64,000 nt of DNA from Coenobita brevimanus (GCA_032717465.1 CM064658.1:6674001-6738000), one strand, 5' to 3'; positions 46,450-57,600 are shown, counted from the stretch's first letter. Translations and numbers: made by a program. The notes: a model not told the origin generated them from the sequence alone.

Positions 46450-47227
46450 TAGTACTTGCATAATTCAAAATGCTTGGATTGAAGGATTAACGGAAAATGT
46501 AGGCTAACTCTATAAATACATAAGTAAATTCCTGATAAAATACTTCCTACAATGCAAACTCTAAAATCCGAAATGCTTGGATGTTAAGGATAAATGGAAA
46601 ATAAAATTTTGAAGTGAACTAAGTGTATAGCAAGGACTGTTAACCTTGGAACAAAGACAAACAAGATCAGTCTTCATTCCTTTCCTTTGACTGACAGGTA
46701 TTTACATTTTTTTTTTTTTTTCCCACTACTACTTACTTGAGATCTTTCCCCTCCCCACCTGACGTAATTATTGGTGCAGTCCACTTTGACTCAAATCCAT
46801 TATTGCAGATCTACCTAAAAATTGGCATATATTCTCTGTAATTTCATGATATAAACTTTAATGCTTCAGGTTAAAGGCTAACGGTAATTTATAACATGTT
46901 TGAGGACATTGTATATAAGATCACGGTATTGTAAGAAAAAATAACAGTAAATAGGAGGTACATGGAAATAAGAATAATAGATTATAGAGTCTGCACTGTT
47001 TAAGTTCTTGATTTGATGAAAGTTTTATTACTGTGCAAGAGGTAATAAATGATTGAAATAGATTAATACAAAACACTTAGAAGTAAGACAGTTGAATATT
47101 AATCAGTTTGGTGAAAGAATGCCTTGCCCCATGTTACCATTATATTTGTTAAAGCATTTAGTACTGACATCAGTTTTGCTATCATGAGTTAACATAGGTG
47201 GTCTTATCTAGGTGTTTATAGTTCTGA
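46450..47227. other. No recognisable gene
   Basis: AT-rich. AATGCAAACTCTAAAATCCG near 46549 repeats a flank seen before the Tc1-like element (GTGCAAACTCTGCAATG near 45449), so the flanks themselves are locally duplicated. Confidence 0.4.
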
Positions 47228-47314
47228 GCAAAAATGACTGCATTAAAAGACCAGTAACAACCAAAATTTAATGATTTCCTCCTAATGAAGGTCTTTTAAT
47301 GCAGTCATTTTTGC
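47228..47314. repeat. Perfect inverted repeat, 25-bp arms
   Basis: Arm 47228-47252 (GCAAAAATGACTGCATTAAA and five more bases) is the exact reverse complement of 47290-47314; the loop is 37 nt. Confidence 0.85.
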
Positions 47315-47388
47315 TTCATAGTTGTATTAATGTATTGCTGGTGTTTGTATTAGCAATGCATAATTTGTATGGAGCCCTGTTCATGTCC

Positions 47389-47480
47389 TATTGCCTGCCT
47401 ATGTCATGGAACCCTATTACTGCTTGAGTCTCACTTGGTCTCTGAGCAGTAAGGGGTATTAAAGGACATAGGCAGGGAAT
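47389..47480. repeat. Hairpin with interrupted stem
   Basis: ATTGCCTGCCTATGTC pairs with GACATAGGCAGGGAAT, and further in ACCCTATTACTGCT pairs with AGCAGTAAGGGGT. Loop near 47428-47450. Confidence 0.7.
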
Positions 47481-47671
47481 AATGGATGGTCGGGCTCCGG
47501 GCCCAGCCAGAGGTATCTGGGGCCTGGGCCGGACCTATCTCGATGGTGTGCCATTTTCACCCTTATGGCCTCGGCTCTTTCTGTATACGATGCTTGTGAT
47601 AATAAAAGGAGTTAATTGAACACTGTCTTTACTATGCATGACGTCTTTACAAAATGTCATACAATTAATAA

Positions 47672-47801
47672 TTGGCCTTCTAAAGTGTCCTCTTAGTGAC
47701 AGCACCAAGAGGACACTTTGGAAGGCCATTACAAAAAATCTTATAATGGCCTTCCAAAGTGTCCTCTTACTGACATAGCACTAAGAGGACACTGGAAGGC
47801 C
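47672..47801. repeat. Two hairpins in tandem with shared stem
   Basis: GGCCTTCTAAAGTGTCCTCT with AGAGGACACTTTGGAAGGCC (about 47672-47728), then GGCCTTCCAAAGTGTCCTCT with AGAGGACACTGGAAGGCC (about 47747-47802). Stems of about 20 bp, loops of about 14 nt. Confidence 0.8.
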
Positions 47802-47959
47802 ATTACAAAAGAACTTCTATAGAATGGATGCTTATATAAAACAAAGGAAGAAAAGCAAAGTATGATGAGATAATGGAATGCATCATTGGAGATATACAAG
47901 GGTAAGAGCATCATAACATGAGAGGATGCTTCTCTAAAACGTAGTCATGGAAGCTCACA

Positions 47960-48180
47960 GCACTGAAGGTAAAGCATCATAAAAAACGGGAAGACGACAG
48001 GCATAATAAAAAACGGGAAGACAACAAGGCATCATAAAAAACGGGAAGACAACAGGGCATCATAAAAAACGGGAAGACAACAGGGCATCATAAAAAACGG
48101 GAAGACAACAGGGCATCATAAAAAACGGGAAGACAACAAGGCATCATAAAAAACGGGAAGACGAAGAGCATCATCAGCGA
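47960..48180. repeat. Minisatellite, about 27-28-bp unit, about 8 units
   Basis: Units are GCATCATAAAAAACGGGAAG followed by ACAACAGG or a variant. Confidence 0.9.
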
Positions 48181-48345
48181 GATGAATTGATGCTTCTCTA
48201 AAACTTAGTATTTTTTTTTCTTCTGAATCTCAAGACATCATATAGGAGACAAGCAAGGCAAACATCATCAGCGGGGATGAATTGATGCTTGTCTAAAACT
48301 TAGTATTTTTTTTTTCTTCTGAATCTCAAGACATCATAAATGAGA
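48172..48345. repeat. Two tandem copies of an about 112-bp unit
   Basis: Each has GATGAATTGATGCTT, CTAAAACTTAGTATTTTTTT and TGAATCTCAAGACATCAT, and links the flanking minisatellites. Confidence 0.75.
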
Positions 48346-48775
48346 CAAGCAAGACACATGAAAAGCAAAGAACATCATAAATGAGACGAGACAAGCAAAG
48401 CAAACATCATAAATGAGACAAGCAAGGCAAACATCATAAATGAGACAAGCAAGGCAAACATCATAAATGAGACAAGCAAGGCAAACATCATAAATGAGAC
48501 AAGCAAGGCAAACATCATAAATGAGACAAGCAAGGCAAACATCATAAATGAGACAAGCAAGGCAAACATCATAAATGAGACAAGCAAGGCAAACATCATA
48601 AATGAGACAAGCAAGGCAAACATCATAAATGAGACAAGCAAGGCAAACATCATAAACGAGACAAGCAAAGCAAACATCATAAACGAGACAAGCAAAGCAA
48701 ACATCATAAACGAGACAAGCAAAGCAAACATCATAAACGAGACAAGCAAGGCAAACATCATAAATGAGACAAGCA
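48346..48775. repeat. Minisatellite, 27-bp unit, about 16 units
   Basis: Units CATCATAAATGAGACAAGCA plus AGGCAAA. 27 bp is nine codons, so long minus-strand frames arise (48334-48936) without implying a gene. Confidence 0.92.
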
Positions 48776-48935
48776 GAGCAAAGAACATGAAAGACAAGCA
48801 AAGCAGAGCAAAGAACATGAAAGACAAGCAAAGCAAAGCAAAGAACATGAAAGACAAGCAAAGCAAAGCAAAGAACATGAAAGACAAGCAAAGCAAAGCA
48901 AAGAACATGAAAGACAAGCAAGGCAAAGAGCATCA
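48776..48935. repeat. Minisatellite, about 30-bp unit, about 5 units
   Basis: Units AGCAAAGAACATGAAAGACA plus AGCAAAGC, apparently derived from the neighbouring 27-bp family. Confidence 0.88.
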
Positions 48936-49129
48936 TAAATAAGATGAAAGTCTGCTTCTCTAAAACTTTGTTTTTGGAAGCTCAATTCAACCCAAAAGTG
49001 GCAAAGAGTATCACAAGTGAGATGACAAGATGCTTCTCAGAGACTTTGTTTCTGGAAGCTCAAACCAGAAGAAGGAAAGCAGTTAAGTGTGGCTGACTTG
49101 CAACCCTGAGGTGTACCATATACGGTATA

Positions 49130-50090
49130 GGACTTGGTAGGTGTGGGGGGTGGCAGGTGTGGGGGGTGGCAGGTGTGGGGGGTGGCAGGTGTGGGGGGTG
49201 GCAGGTGAGTGGGGTGGTAGGTGTGGGGGGTGGTAGGTGTGGGGGGTGGCAGGTGTGGGGGGTGGCAGGTGTGGGGGGTGGCAGGTGTGGGGGGTGGCAG
49301 GTGTGGGGGGTGGCAGGTGTGGGGGGTGGCAGGGGTGGGGGTGGTGGCAGGTAAGAAGGGTGGGGGTGGGGGGGATGGCAGGTGAGGCGGGGTGGGGGGG
49401 ATGGCAGGTGAGGCGGGGTGGGGGGGGGATGGCAGGTGAGGCGGGGTGGGGGGGGGATGGCAGGTGAGGCGGGGTGGGGGGGGGGATGGCAGGTGAGGCG
49501 GGGTGGGGGGGGGATGACAGGTGAGGCGGGGTGGGGGGGGGATGGCAGGTGAGGCGGGGTGGGGGGGGGATGCCAGGTGAGGCAGGGTGGGGGGGGATGC
49601 CAGGTGAGGCAGGGTGGGGGGGGATGCCAGGTGAGGCAGGGTGGGGGGGGTGACAGGTGAGGCAGGGAGACAGGTGAGGCAGGGAGACAGGTGAGGCAGG
49701 GTGAGGGGGGGGTGACAGGTGAGGCAGGGTGTGACAGGTGAGGCAGGGTGTGACAGGTGAGGCAGGGTGTGACAGGTGAGGCAGGGTGAGGGGGGGGTGA
49801 CAGGTGAGGCAGGGTGTGACAGGTGAGGCAGGGTGAGGGGGGGGTGACAGGTGAGGCAGGGTGAGGGGGGGGTGACAGGTGAGGCAGGGTGAGGGGGGGG
49901 TGACAGGTGAGGCAGGGTGAGGGGGGGTGACAGGTGAGGCAGGGTGAGGGGGGGGTGACAGGTGAGGCAGGGTGAGGGGAGAGGTGACAGGTGAGGCAGG
50001 GTGGGGGGGGTGATAGGTGAGGCAGGGTGGGGGGGTGACAGGTAAGGCAGGGTGGGGGGGATGGAAGGTGAGGCAAGGTGGGGGTGGTAG
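49130..50090. repeat. G-rich minisatellite block
   Basis: 49137-49350 is a 16-bp unit GGGGTGGCAGGTGTGG. 49350-50090 is built from units near 27 bp with GGTGAGGC(G/A)GGGTG and G-runs of 5-9. The other strand encodes long proline/histidine-rich frames that are an artefact. Confidence 0.92.
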
Positions 50091-50232
50091 GGTGGAGGCA
50101 TGTTGGTATGGTGATGGGGGTGGTAGGGTGAAGGCATGTTGGTATGGTGATGGGGATGGTAGGGTGGAGGCATGTTGGTATGGTGATGGGGGTGGTAGGG
50201 TGGAGGCATGTTGGTATGGTGATGGAGGTGGT
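50088..50232. repeat. Minisatellite, 39-bp unit, about 4 units
   Basis: Units of GGTAGGGTGGAGGCATGTTG and GTATGGTGATGGGGGTG. Followed by a TGG/TTG simple repeat at about 50250-50312. Confidence 0.88.
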
Positions 50233-50539
50233 ACATTAGTAATATGGTGCTGATAATGGTAGTGGTTGCTGTGGTGGTGGTGGTGTTGTGGTTATTGTGG
50301 TGGTGGTGGTATTATTGTTAAATCCATACCTTACTTCTCCGTTATACGTTATTTCTCTATGGCAAGACACGCATTCATTGTTGTGTAATTGGTTTGTTTT
50401 CATCTGACTGAACTGGTCCACTCATACAAGTTGAATATGAAGCCATGACTGCGTGACACTGAATAAGCCTTAGTTATAAGGCCTAAGTCTCCTTAATTAC
50501 TTATCAAATCATCCACTCACCTGACGTAGTGCTACCTAC

Positions 50540-50860
50540 TTCTACTTTAGGTGACTCTGTGCTGAGTGACAAGCATGTAACCCAGGAAACCATTGAAAAT
50601 GCTGGGTGATAACCATATAACAGGGTGATGTGAAGCCTACTATGGTGCCCATGTTAACTGGCTGCTGAGATCTATACAAATGTGGCATCCATCCAGGAAC
50701 TAAACTTCCACACTCTTCCCTGCACCTCACAGAGGCAACATACTGTCCACTGCATGGGAACACTAGTTCAATGTACAGGATGGCCCTGCACGCGTAACTG
50801 CTTGCATGTATCTGCTCGGCCAGACATCCCAGGGTTGATTAACTTATAATATTAATCAAA
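50540..50860 (+). repeat. S1 core plus S2 repeat copy
   Basis: S1 core (GTGACTCTGTGCTGAGTGAC, GGGTGATAACCATATAACAG), then the S2 segment (AGCCTACTATGGTGCCC, CATCCATCCAGGAACTAAAC, CACTCTTCCCTGCACCTCAC). Also at 34860-35215 (inverted), 51990-52440 and 60832-61230. Confidence 0.65.
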
Positions 50861-51607
50861 TCAATCCTCAAATCTAAAGTCACATGGCCATCAACTGAGC
50901 TCAAAGAGTTGGTGATGTCGCATTAACACAACCAGATTATTGCAGCACTTCACAGCAGGCTGTCGTTGGCTTTTCTGATCAACTTTTGTACCTTTTAACA
51001 GGACTGTATTTTAAAAATAACAAGAAACAATAACTTTCTGAAATCACTAGTTTCATCTGTATATGTACAATCATATCAATGAATGTAAAAAAAAGGCCAG
51101 TATGTAAAAATAGTAATAATAATAAAAAAAAGTACAGGTCTGTGGTACGGTGGTGATGCTGTGTTGTTATGATTGTGTTAAGTGGTGATACCTTAATGGC
51201 GGTGGTATGGTGAAGGTAGTACAATGATGGCCTACTGCAGTGGTGGTATACTGTGGCGCCAATGGTAGTATGGCAGTTGTATGGTTACAGTGATGCATAT
51301 GACCTATTTGTTGGGGGGTGGTGGGGGTGACATCAGGGGCATGGGTGAAGATGGCAACGAACAAACAACCACTGTCGCTTCCCACACCTTGTTGGGATGA
51401 GGAAGCGAATCCCAAGCACACTGCCAAGAGGCCCACACAGCTACTCATTTCACTGGAAAGTAATCATTAAAGGGAAGAGGTGTGACAGAGGCTGCAATGG
51501 TAGCCACTGCCCTCGTCATATCACCTGCATATTTAATTCCCTTTAGTCCTCAATTAAACACTGTCTTAGACGGCCCTGCAGGTGGGGCTTTTATTGTATG
51601 TAATTTC

Positions 51608-51681
51608 CCATACCAAGGGGTGGGGAGAATTGCTCATGCGCAGGCATGGCTCTCCTGGAATTCTTACCCTTAGGGGTATGG
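51608..51681. other. Hairpin, possible structured RNA
   Basis: CCATACC pairs with GGTATGG and AAGGG with CCCTT across a small bulge; an inner GGAGA/TCTCC stem encloses GCTCATGCGCAGGCATGG. No RNA family recognised. Confidence 0.35.
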
Positions 51682-51989
51682 ATAAGGTGGAGAGCCATCA
51701 GAATTATGATTGACAGCTCAGTAGTTAAAACAGAAACTAAGAAGGCTTAGCTGCTACTCCAGTTAAAATCAGCAAAGACCAATGGCCACATCATAGGCAA
51801 AAACTGAGACAGACCCAGTATGTACAGCAGCATGAGCTAAAAACTGGATGTGAATCACCACATCTGATGCCACTGCCTTAGAGGCCATGATATACCGGCC
51901 ATACCTGACCTCAGGTAACACCCAGGGTAGAATCAAGTGTGTCCCCATGCACAGGGCTGGAGTACACACACAACTTGTGGGAAGTGGTG

Positions 51990-52440
51990 GTGACCATCAT
52001 CCACTTAATGTAGTGCTGCCTACTGCTTCCTTCACCTTCATCATTCTTTTTCTGTCTCTGCCCTCCTCTCTTCCAGTTTCCCCCTTTCCTTCTTGTCACT
52101 TATAACTGTTCTTTCCATTTCAGGTGGCTCTACACTGAGTGACAAACCTAACGATATCCTGTAACCCAGGAAACCATTTGCTATGCTGGGTAGTAACCAT
52201 AAAACCAGAGTAGTTCACGGACAGCCTGCTATAGTGCCCCAGTTAAATGAGTGGAGACACTAATGCATCATCCATCCAGGAACCATACATCTACACTTTT
52301 TCCTGCACCATACTGTGATATGCCACTGTCAACCAAATAGGATCATCAATTCACTGTATGGGATGGCCAAGCAGAGGTGACTGCTTGCCTGCAGCTGATG
52401 GGTCTGCTAGGCCAGACAAACTAGGGTTACTCAACAATAC
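51990..52440 (+). repeat. S1 core plus S2 repeat copy
   Basis: GGTGGTGACCATCATCCACT and AATGTAGTGCTGCC open the S1 core; GGTGGCTCTACACTGAGTGA, CTATGCTGGGTAGTAACC follow; then S2 (AGCCTGCTATAGTGCCCC, ATCCATCCAGGAACCATAC) to GGTCTGCTAGGCCAGACAAA. Confidence 0.65.
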
Positions 52441-53906
52441 AGGAGACAGGTCAGTCAAGAATTCTTTTGCCCTATAACAAAAAGGGTATGGAAATCAGTC
52501 ATAAAATGCATCTCGGGCAAGACTAAAAACAAAGTAGTTTGTTAATAAAGAGTCCCATGAAGCTTCTGGATTCTGTACTGACACCAGCAGCTCATAATGT
52601 GAGACTGACATCAAAGCATAAGCCTCATTACCCTCACATCCACAAACAGGTTTGGGACTTGGGAGGTGTGATATGCTTCTGTAGCCAAATGAGAAGGCTT
52701 GCACAGTACAAAGTCCATGGTGCATGACAGGACAAGGGTGGCTGTGGAATACACCTCATAACCATATTACAGTTTGGACTAACTCTGGTGAGGTGCTGTC
52801 TATCACATCGGGGACCCAGATCCCTACACAGCACTGTACCTGTAGGACAGCCCAACATCAGTAGTTGCTTACCTGTGATTGTCAGGTCTGCTTGGACAGC
52901 CTGAGATAAAGCGACAACTCCACCTTGGATAACACCAAAGCTTGATGGAGCAGCAGAAGGGTAAATAGGTTAGCACCACATCTACTGTAGGATGGGGCAT
53001 TACCTTAAAAAAGTTCAAAACCTTCAGGTAGAAAGACTTACCCTGCTTTACATGTATAACCAATGTAAGATGAGGAAACACTACACTCAAAACACTCCCA
53101 AGGTAACCCATCATCTAAACGTATGGGAGAGAGAACTCATCACACGTGAATGATTGGAGTGGTGGTGGTGTGATGGTGTATGATGGTATGGAAGTGATGG
53201 CATGACAGTATGGTGTGATATGTTGGTATGGTGATTGTGGTATGGAGGAGGTGAGCAGGAGTAGGGTAAGGAAGTGTGAAGGAGGTGGGGAAGGAAAAGC
53301 ATGGAAAGCAATAGGAAAGAGGGAGAAGAAGGACAACAAAAGGACGAAAGAGCAACACAATAAAGCCCAAACCTTCATAAAAAAGACCAAATAAACACAG
53401 ACATACAAATAAAGTCAATGAAACCTATCTAAACGAGGCATCAATTACCGAGAATGGGGATTACCTTTGACGTCTCTTCTCAACATTTTTACCTTGTTTG
53501 AATTATTTGTGTGCATTCTCAACTTGATTATATTTACATTTTCTCTTATATATTTACTGAAGTATGTTACTCAGATTTCAAATATTTCAAATTTGCTGAA
53601 GCTTACATTTGTTTAGACTTTTAGAAGACTGTCATGTATTTAAATCACAATGGCACTATCTCAGAACTCCATCTTGGAATTAATTGAACTACAATACATT
53701 AATAGTAATTTTACTGACTCCATACTAAACCATATACTTTATTACATCTTTATAATGTTTCTGAATTAGTCCAAAGGCAAGGGATAATATTTCTGATACA
53801 CAGTATACGAAAGAGGCAGTCCCACATCTCGATACCTAATTTAAAAACGCATGAAAATAAAACAAATATCCTAACACATGGGGTACAATAACATAAACAG
53901 TATCTA
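52441..53906. other. No gene; further S2-like fragments
   Basis: 52735-52915 (CTAACTCTGGTGAGGTGCTG, GGTCTGCTTGGACAGCC) resembles the S2 end. 53150-53245 is GGTATGG/GGTGATG-rich simple sequence. The remainder shows no recognisable gene. Confidence 0.4.
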
Positions 53907-53992
53907 CAGTAAAACCTCCTTGATCATGGTTAACTGGTCCATCTCTTTATCATGGTTAACTGGCCCACTAAACTGCTGGCCTAACCTCTTTT

Positions 53993-54110
53993 TCATTCAT
54001 TCATTCATTGCCAGACGCCATGTATCCCAAAGGGGGTGGCCAAGGCTTAGAGTTAATTGTTTTACAGGGAGAGGCACTAATCCTCCACCAACCCCACTTG
54101 ACACGTAGGG
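53993..54110 (-). mobile_element. 5S-SINE core and tail without the 5S head, (AATG)n tail
   Basis: Matches 27651-27765 from tail to core and stops at CACGTAGGG, the exact border of the 5S head in the full copy. Tail is CATT repeats on the plus strand. Confidence 0.75.
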
Positions 54111-54169
54111 TTAATTCATCCGCTTATCTACCGTAATATGGCACTAACAAGGAGCTTACAATTGTGGCA

Positions 54170-54303
54170 CTGTGCACCCTAAATGGAACAGCTGTTGTGT
54201 GTCGCTAAGAGCCAAACCACCTCAAACTTCCCTGCACCTCACTCTGGGAAGGCCCTGGTCCGACCTTGGTGAGGTGCTGTCTTCCACAAGGGGGTGCTGG
54301 ATA

Positions 54304-54343
<40 letters not shown>

Positions 54344-54425
54344 GGACCTAGCCCCACAGATGCAACTGTATACTTGTTGTTCATAGGTCTGCTTGGCCAG
54401 ACAGACTATGGTTAAGCAGCAGAAA
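54170..54425. repeat. S2-like fragment with a 40-bp poly-T
   Basis: GGTGAGGTGCTGTCTTCCAC and GGTCTGCTTGGCCAGACAGA match S2 relatives; a long poly-T lies at about 54307-54342. Confidence 0.5.
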
Positions 54426-54499
54426 CAACAACAACAGTGTGTAATCTGTGATTGCAATACTAGCCTCATTCATTATCATATCATCGTATTGTTTCTAAA

Positions 54500-54743
54500 G
54501 GCTCCAACATGCTTGCATGCGTCATCCTCAGTCACCTAATGGCTGCTCTCCATGCTGCTAGATCTCACAGCCTCCCTATTTAGTCCATTATCCCTGAGGT
54601 CACATTCTATGACCTCATCCCAGCTCTTTTTCAGTCTGCCTCTAGCAACCCTACCCAAGACGTTCACACCTCTCACTTTCCGCACCCAACTGTCATCCTC
54701 CATCCTCTCCACATGCCCAAACCATGTCAATCTACCCCTCCTC
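54500..54743 (-). mobile_element. LINE A copy 4, 3' part, split by LINE B
   Basis: GGCTCCAACATGCTTGCATG to CCATCCTCTCCACATGCCC in LINE A order. The minus frame 54536-54730 gives WFGHVERMEDDSWVRK and RLKKSWDEVIECDLRD. Interrupted after CTACCCCTCCTC (54732-54743). Confidence 0.75.
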
Positions 54744-56801
54744 TAAACAGCACCACACTCTTCAACAGCAACACTACACGATCACACACTGCCAACACAA
54801 CAGTCACTATACCCTCAAACAAACAAGCAAACGCTCTTATCAATCACTTTTTACATGTCAGCCACCTAAACCCCCACCACGATGACCAAAGTGTCATCCG
54901 ACATAAGAGACAGTTGCCCACAGACCCAGACTTTGCACCTTTCACTTACAACCAGACGAAGTACTCATCAGCCTGTGGACCAGACAACATAAGCAACATA
55001 CACCTTAAACACCTTGGACCACAAGGCATACAAGCACTCACCAACATATCAAACTACAGCTACTCACACAACATAATACCCAACATCTGGAAACAAGACA
55101 TTATTATCACTATCCCCAAACCCAACAAAAACCCCAAGTTCCCATCCTCACACCGCCCCATCACGTTCCTCTGCATCCCCTCCAAAGTCGCTGAACAACT
55201 GGTACAAGAAGTTACATCTCACCCCCCCCCTAGCCCCATAACAACATGGTTTTAGGCCACTACACTCCACAAACACTCTTCTTACAGACCTTACACAAAG
55301 AGTTTTTGATGGCATGAATTCAGCTAGGCCACCACACAAAACACTCCCAGTCACACTAGACATTAGGAAAGCTTTCGATGCCATCCCCCGCCACAACCTC
55401 ACAAACAAAATATTCAACACAAACATGCACAATAACACAAAAAGGTGGCTGGCAAACTACTTAGCGGGCAGATGCGCACATGTAACATTTGCCAGTCAGT
55501 CTTCGACTGTCACAAACTTCACAAATGGGCGGTCAGTCTTCGGAAGTCACAAACTTCACAAATGGCGTCCTCCAAGGAGCTGTGTGTCCTTACACTCTTT
55601 AACCTATACATACACGACATACCCACACTCCACACACCACTGATACACATTGCTTCCTATGCAGACGACATAACACTTATATGTACAAACCAAAGCGCAA
55701 ACACAGCTGCACACATCCTCCAACCTTACCTCAACACACTACACGAATGGTTCACCACAAACGGGCTCAAAATAGCCCCAACCAAATCTACAGTGACCCT
55801 TCTACAAACTGGACAGCAGAACACAGTCACATTCCACACCTCACCATAAACAACACTCCCCTACCACACACCCACCCTCCCACCCAAAATCCTTGGTGTA
55901 ACACACAATACATCCATGTCATTTAAAGAACACATTACAAACATTACAGATAATTAACAACAAGACTCAATGCCTTGAGGTCAATTGCCCATGCAACATT
56001 TGGACACAACAAAGAAACCACCATCACAGTATACAAACAATATATACATTCAGTGATGAATTATGCAAGCCTTGCTTGGGCTTCTAACCTCACTGAAGCA
56101 CACTACAATACACTACAGCCCATACAGAACAGCACGCTACAACACACTACAGTCCATACAGAACAAAACCCTAAGAATAATCACAGTCTGCACAGCTACT
56201 ACACCCACAGACCACCTACACCAAAAAACCAGAGTCCTCAAAGTCAAGGATCATCTAGACATGAGAGGCACCCAAATTCTTGCTGCAGCCTCCACAAACC
56301 CACACCATCCACTACAGTACATAGCAGCCCATCCACACACACCAAGAAACATCAAAACAACACCCAGCACATGATATACACAAATACTGTCATCTCTCCC
56401 CTCTCGCCTGCCTCAGATCCGTAACCAATTCACTCGCCGCTCTATTCAGTCACTTAAAGACAACACACAGCTGCATGCACAGCCTCCAAATATCCACCCT
56501 TATGAATCCTATCTCCCTCGTGAGGACAGTGTCCACCTGGCCAGGCTGAGATGTGGGCATCATCCAGTCCTCTTAAGTTATCAGAAAAGGCTGGATGACT
56601 CCATCACTGATGCCTGTCCAGAATGCAACACAGCATCCCATACTATTAAGCACATTATGGAAGACTGCATTGCACACACTCACCTACGCCAACAACACAA
56701 CATACACTCCTTGAGAGCTCTGTGGGAAAGCCCAGACTCGGCCGTGGCCTTCCTTAGGGACTCGGGGCTGTTCGGCCAGACTGCCTAGGGAACAACTACT
56801 A
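54744..56801 (+). mobile_element. LINE B copy 2 (longer, pseudogene)
   Basis: Reverse transcriptase pseudogene, 2058 bp, extending further 5' than copy 1 (54713-55255 frame: CGPDNISNIHLKHLGPQG, NIWKQDIIITIPKPNKNP). RT motif A is TLDIRKAFDAIPRHN (55314 on) and motif C is YADDITLICT (about 55659-55688), here with the usual Tyr. A local duplication of TCACAAACTTCACAAATGG (about 55510-55565) disturbs motif B, and another lies near 56105-56165. The C-terminus ends FLRDSGLFGQTA before the CTA tail. Target duplication CTACCCCTCCTC / CTACCTCTCCTC (54732-54743 and 56802-56813). Confidence 0.8.
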
Positions 56802-57120
56802 CTACCTCTCCTCATCACAACATCAATACACTCCAGTCCCATCCTTCCTTCCAAACCACCTCAATCTACCCCTCCTCATTACAATACCAATACACTCCAG
56901 TCCCATCCTTCCTCCCAAACCATCTCAATTGACCCCTCCTCATAACAATACCAATACACTTCAGTCCTATTCTTCCTCCCAAACCATCTCTGTCTATCCC
57001 CCCTCATTACAACACCAACACACTCCAGTCCCATCCTTTCTCTCAAACCATCTCAATCTACCCCACCTCATCACTACACCAATACACTCCAGTTCCATTC
57101 TTCCTCTCAACTCTTCCATC
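56802..57120 (-). repeat. LINE A segment expanded as a 64-bp tandem array
   Basis: LINE A resumes and is repeated about 4-5 times at a 64-bp period (AAACCA at 56853, 56917, 56981 and 57045), each unit with CTCCAGTCCCATCCTTCC. Because 64 is not a multiple of three, the array is not coding. Confidence 0.85.
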
Positions 57121-57194
57121 TTAAAACTGAGTTTAAGGTTATTTTAGGGAAGTTAATAAAGTACATGATTTTAACTATACATGTACCATACTCA

Positions 57195-57420
57195 AGAATG
57201 TGGAGAGGATGGGGGATGACAGTTCAGTCCTGGTGAGAGGTGAACGCTGAGGGTGGAGTTGTGAGCGGCAAGACAAAAAAAATACCTGGGATGATGTCAT
57301 AGTGTGTCACCTCAGGGATAAAGGACTGAATAGGGTGGCTGCCAGAGCTCGAGCAGCGTTATGAGCCGCCATTAGGTGACCAAGGCCAACAAATGCAAGT
57401 ACAGTATGTTGGTGCCTGTA
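57195..57420 (+). mobile_element. LINE A 3' fragment, plus orientation
   Basis: GTGGAGAGGATGGGGGATGA, CTCAGGGATAAAGGACTGAA and CCATTAGGTGACCAAGGCC are the reverse complement of the 3' ends at 54500-54740. Confidence 0.7.
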
Positions 57421-57552
57421 TAAATGGTACAAAACAAAATGAAGCACAATAAAGCAGCTCATCTGCTTTTTCTGTGTATCAAATGCAATATTTAAAAGTT
57501 TGAATTGCATATTAACTACTAAATGTTGCTTGTAATTCTGAATGTGGGGTAG

Positions 57553-57554
<2 letters not shown>

Positions 57555-57583
<29 letters not shown>

Positions 57584-57600
57584 CCTTTTTTTTTTTGCAC
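57555..57600. repeat. Poly-T tract
   Basis: T-run of about 28 then AAAGCC and a second T-run of about 12. Confidence 0.9.

Noticed and set aside
48346..48775. CRISPR-like array of short regular repeats
   Set aside because: Repeats are contiguous with no unique spacers, and the genome is eukaryotic.
48334..48936. 200-codon minus-strand repeat protein and its overlapping 183-codon partner
   Set aside because: A 27-bp period is nine codons, so stop-free frames arise automatically; both overlapping frames are open.
49037..50236. 399-codon minus-strand frame rich in Pro and His
   Set aside because: It is entirely the reverse of a G-rich minisatellite; two frames are open at once and no domain is present.
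54239..54469. Poly-Lys minus-strand frame
   Set aside because: Translation of a poly-T tract within a repeat fragment.
55148..55438. Minus-strand frame in LINE B (and its twin at 9159-9377)
   Set aside because: Antisense shadow of the RT frame, present in both copies for that reason.
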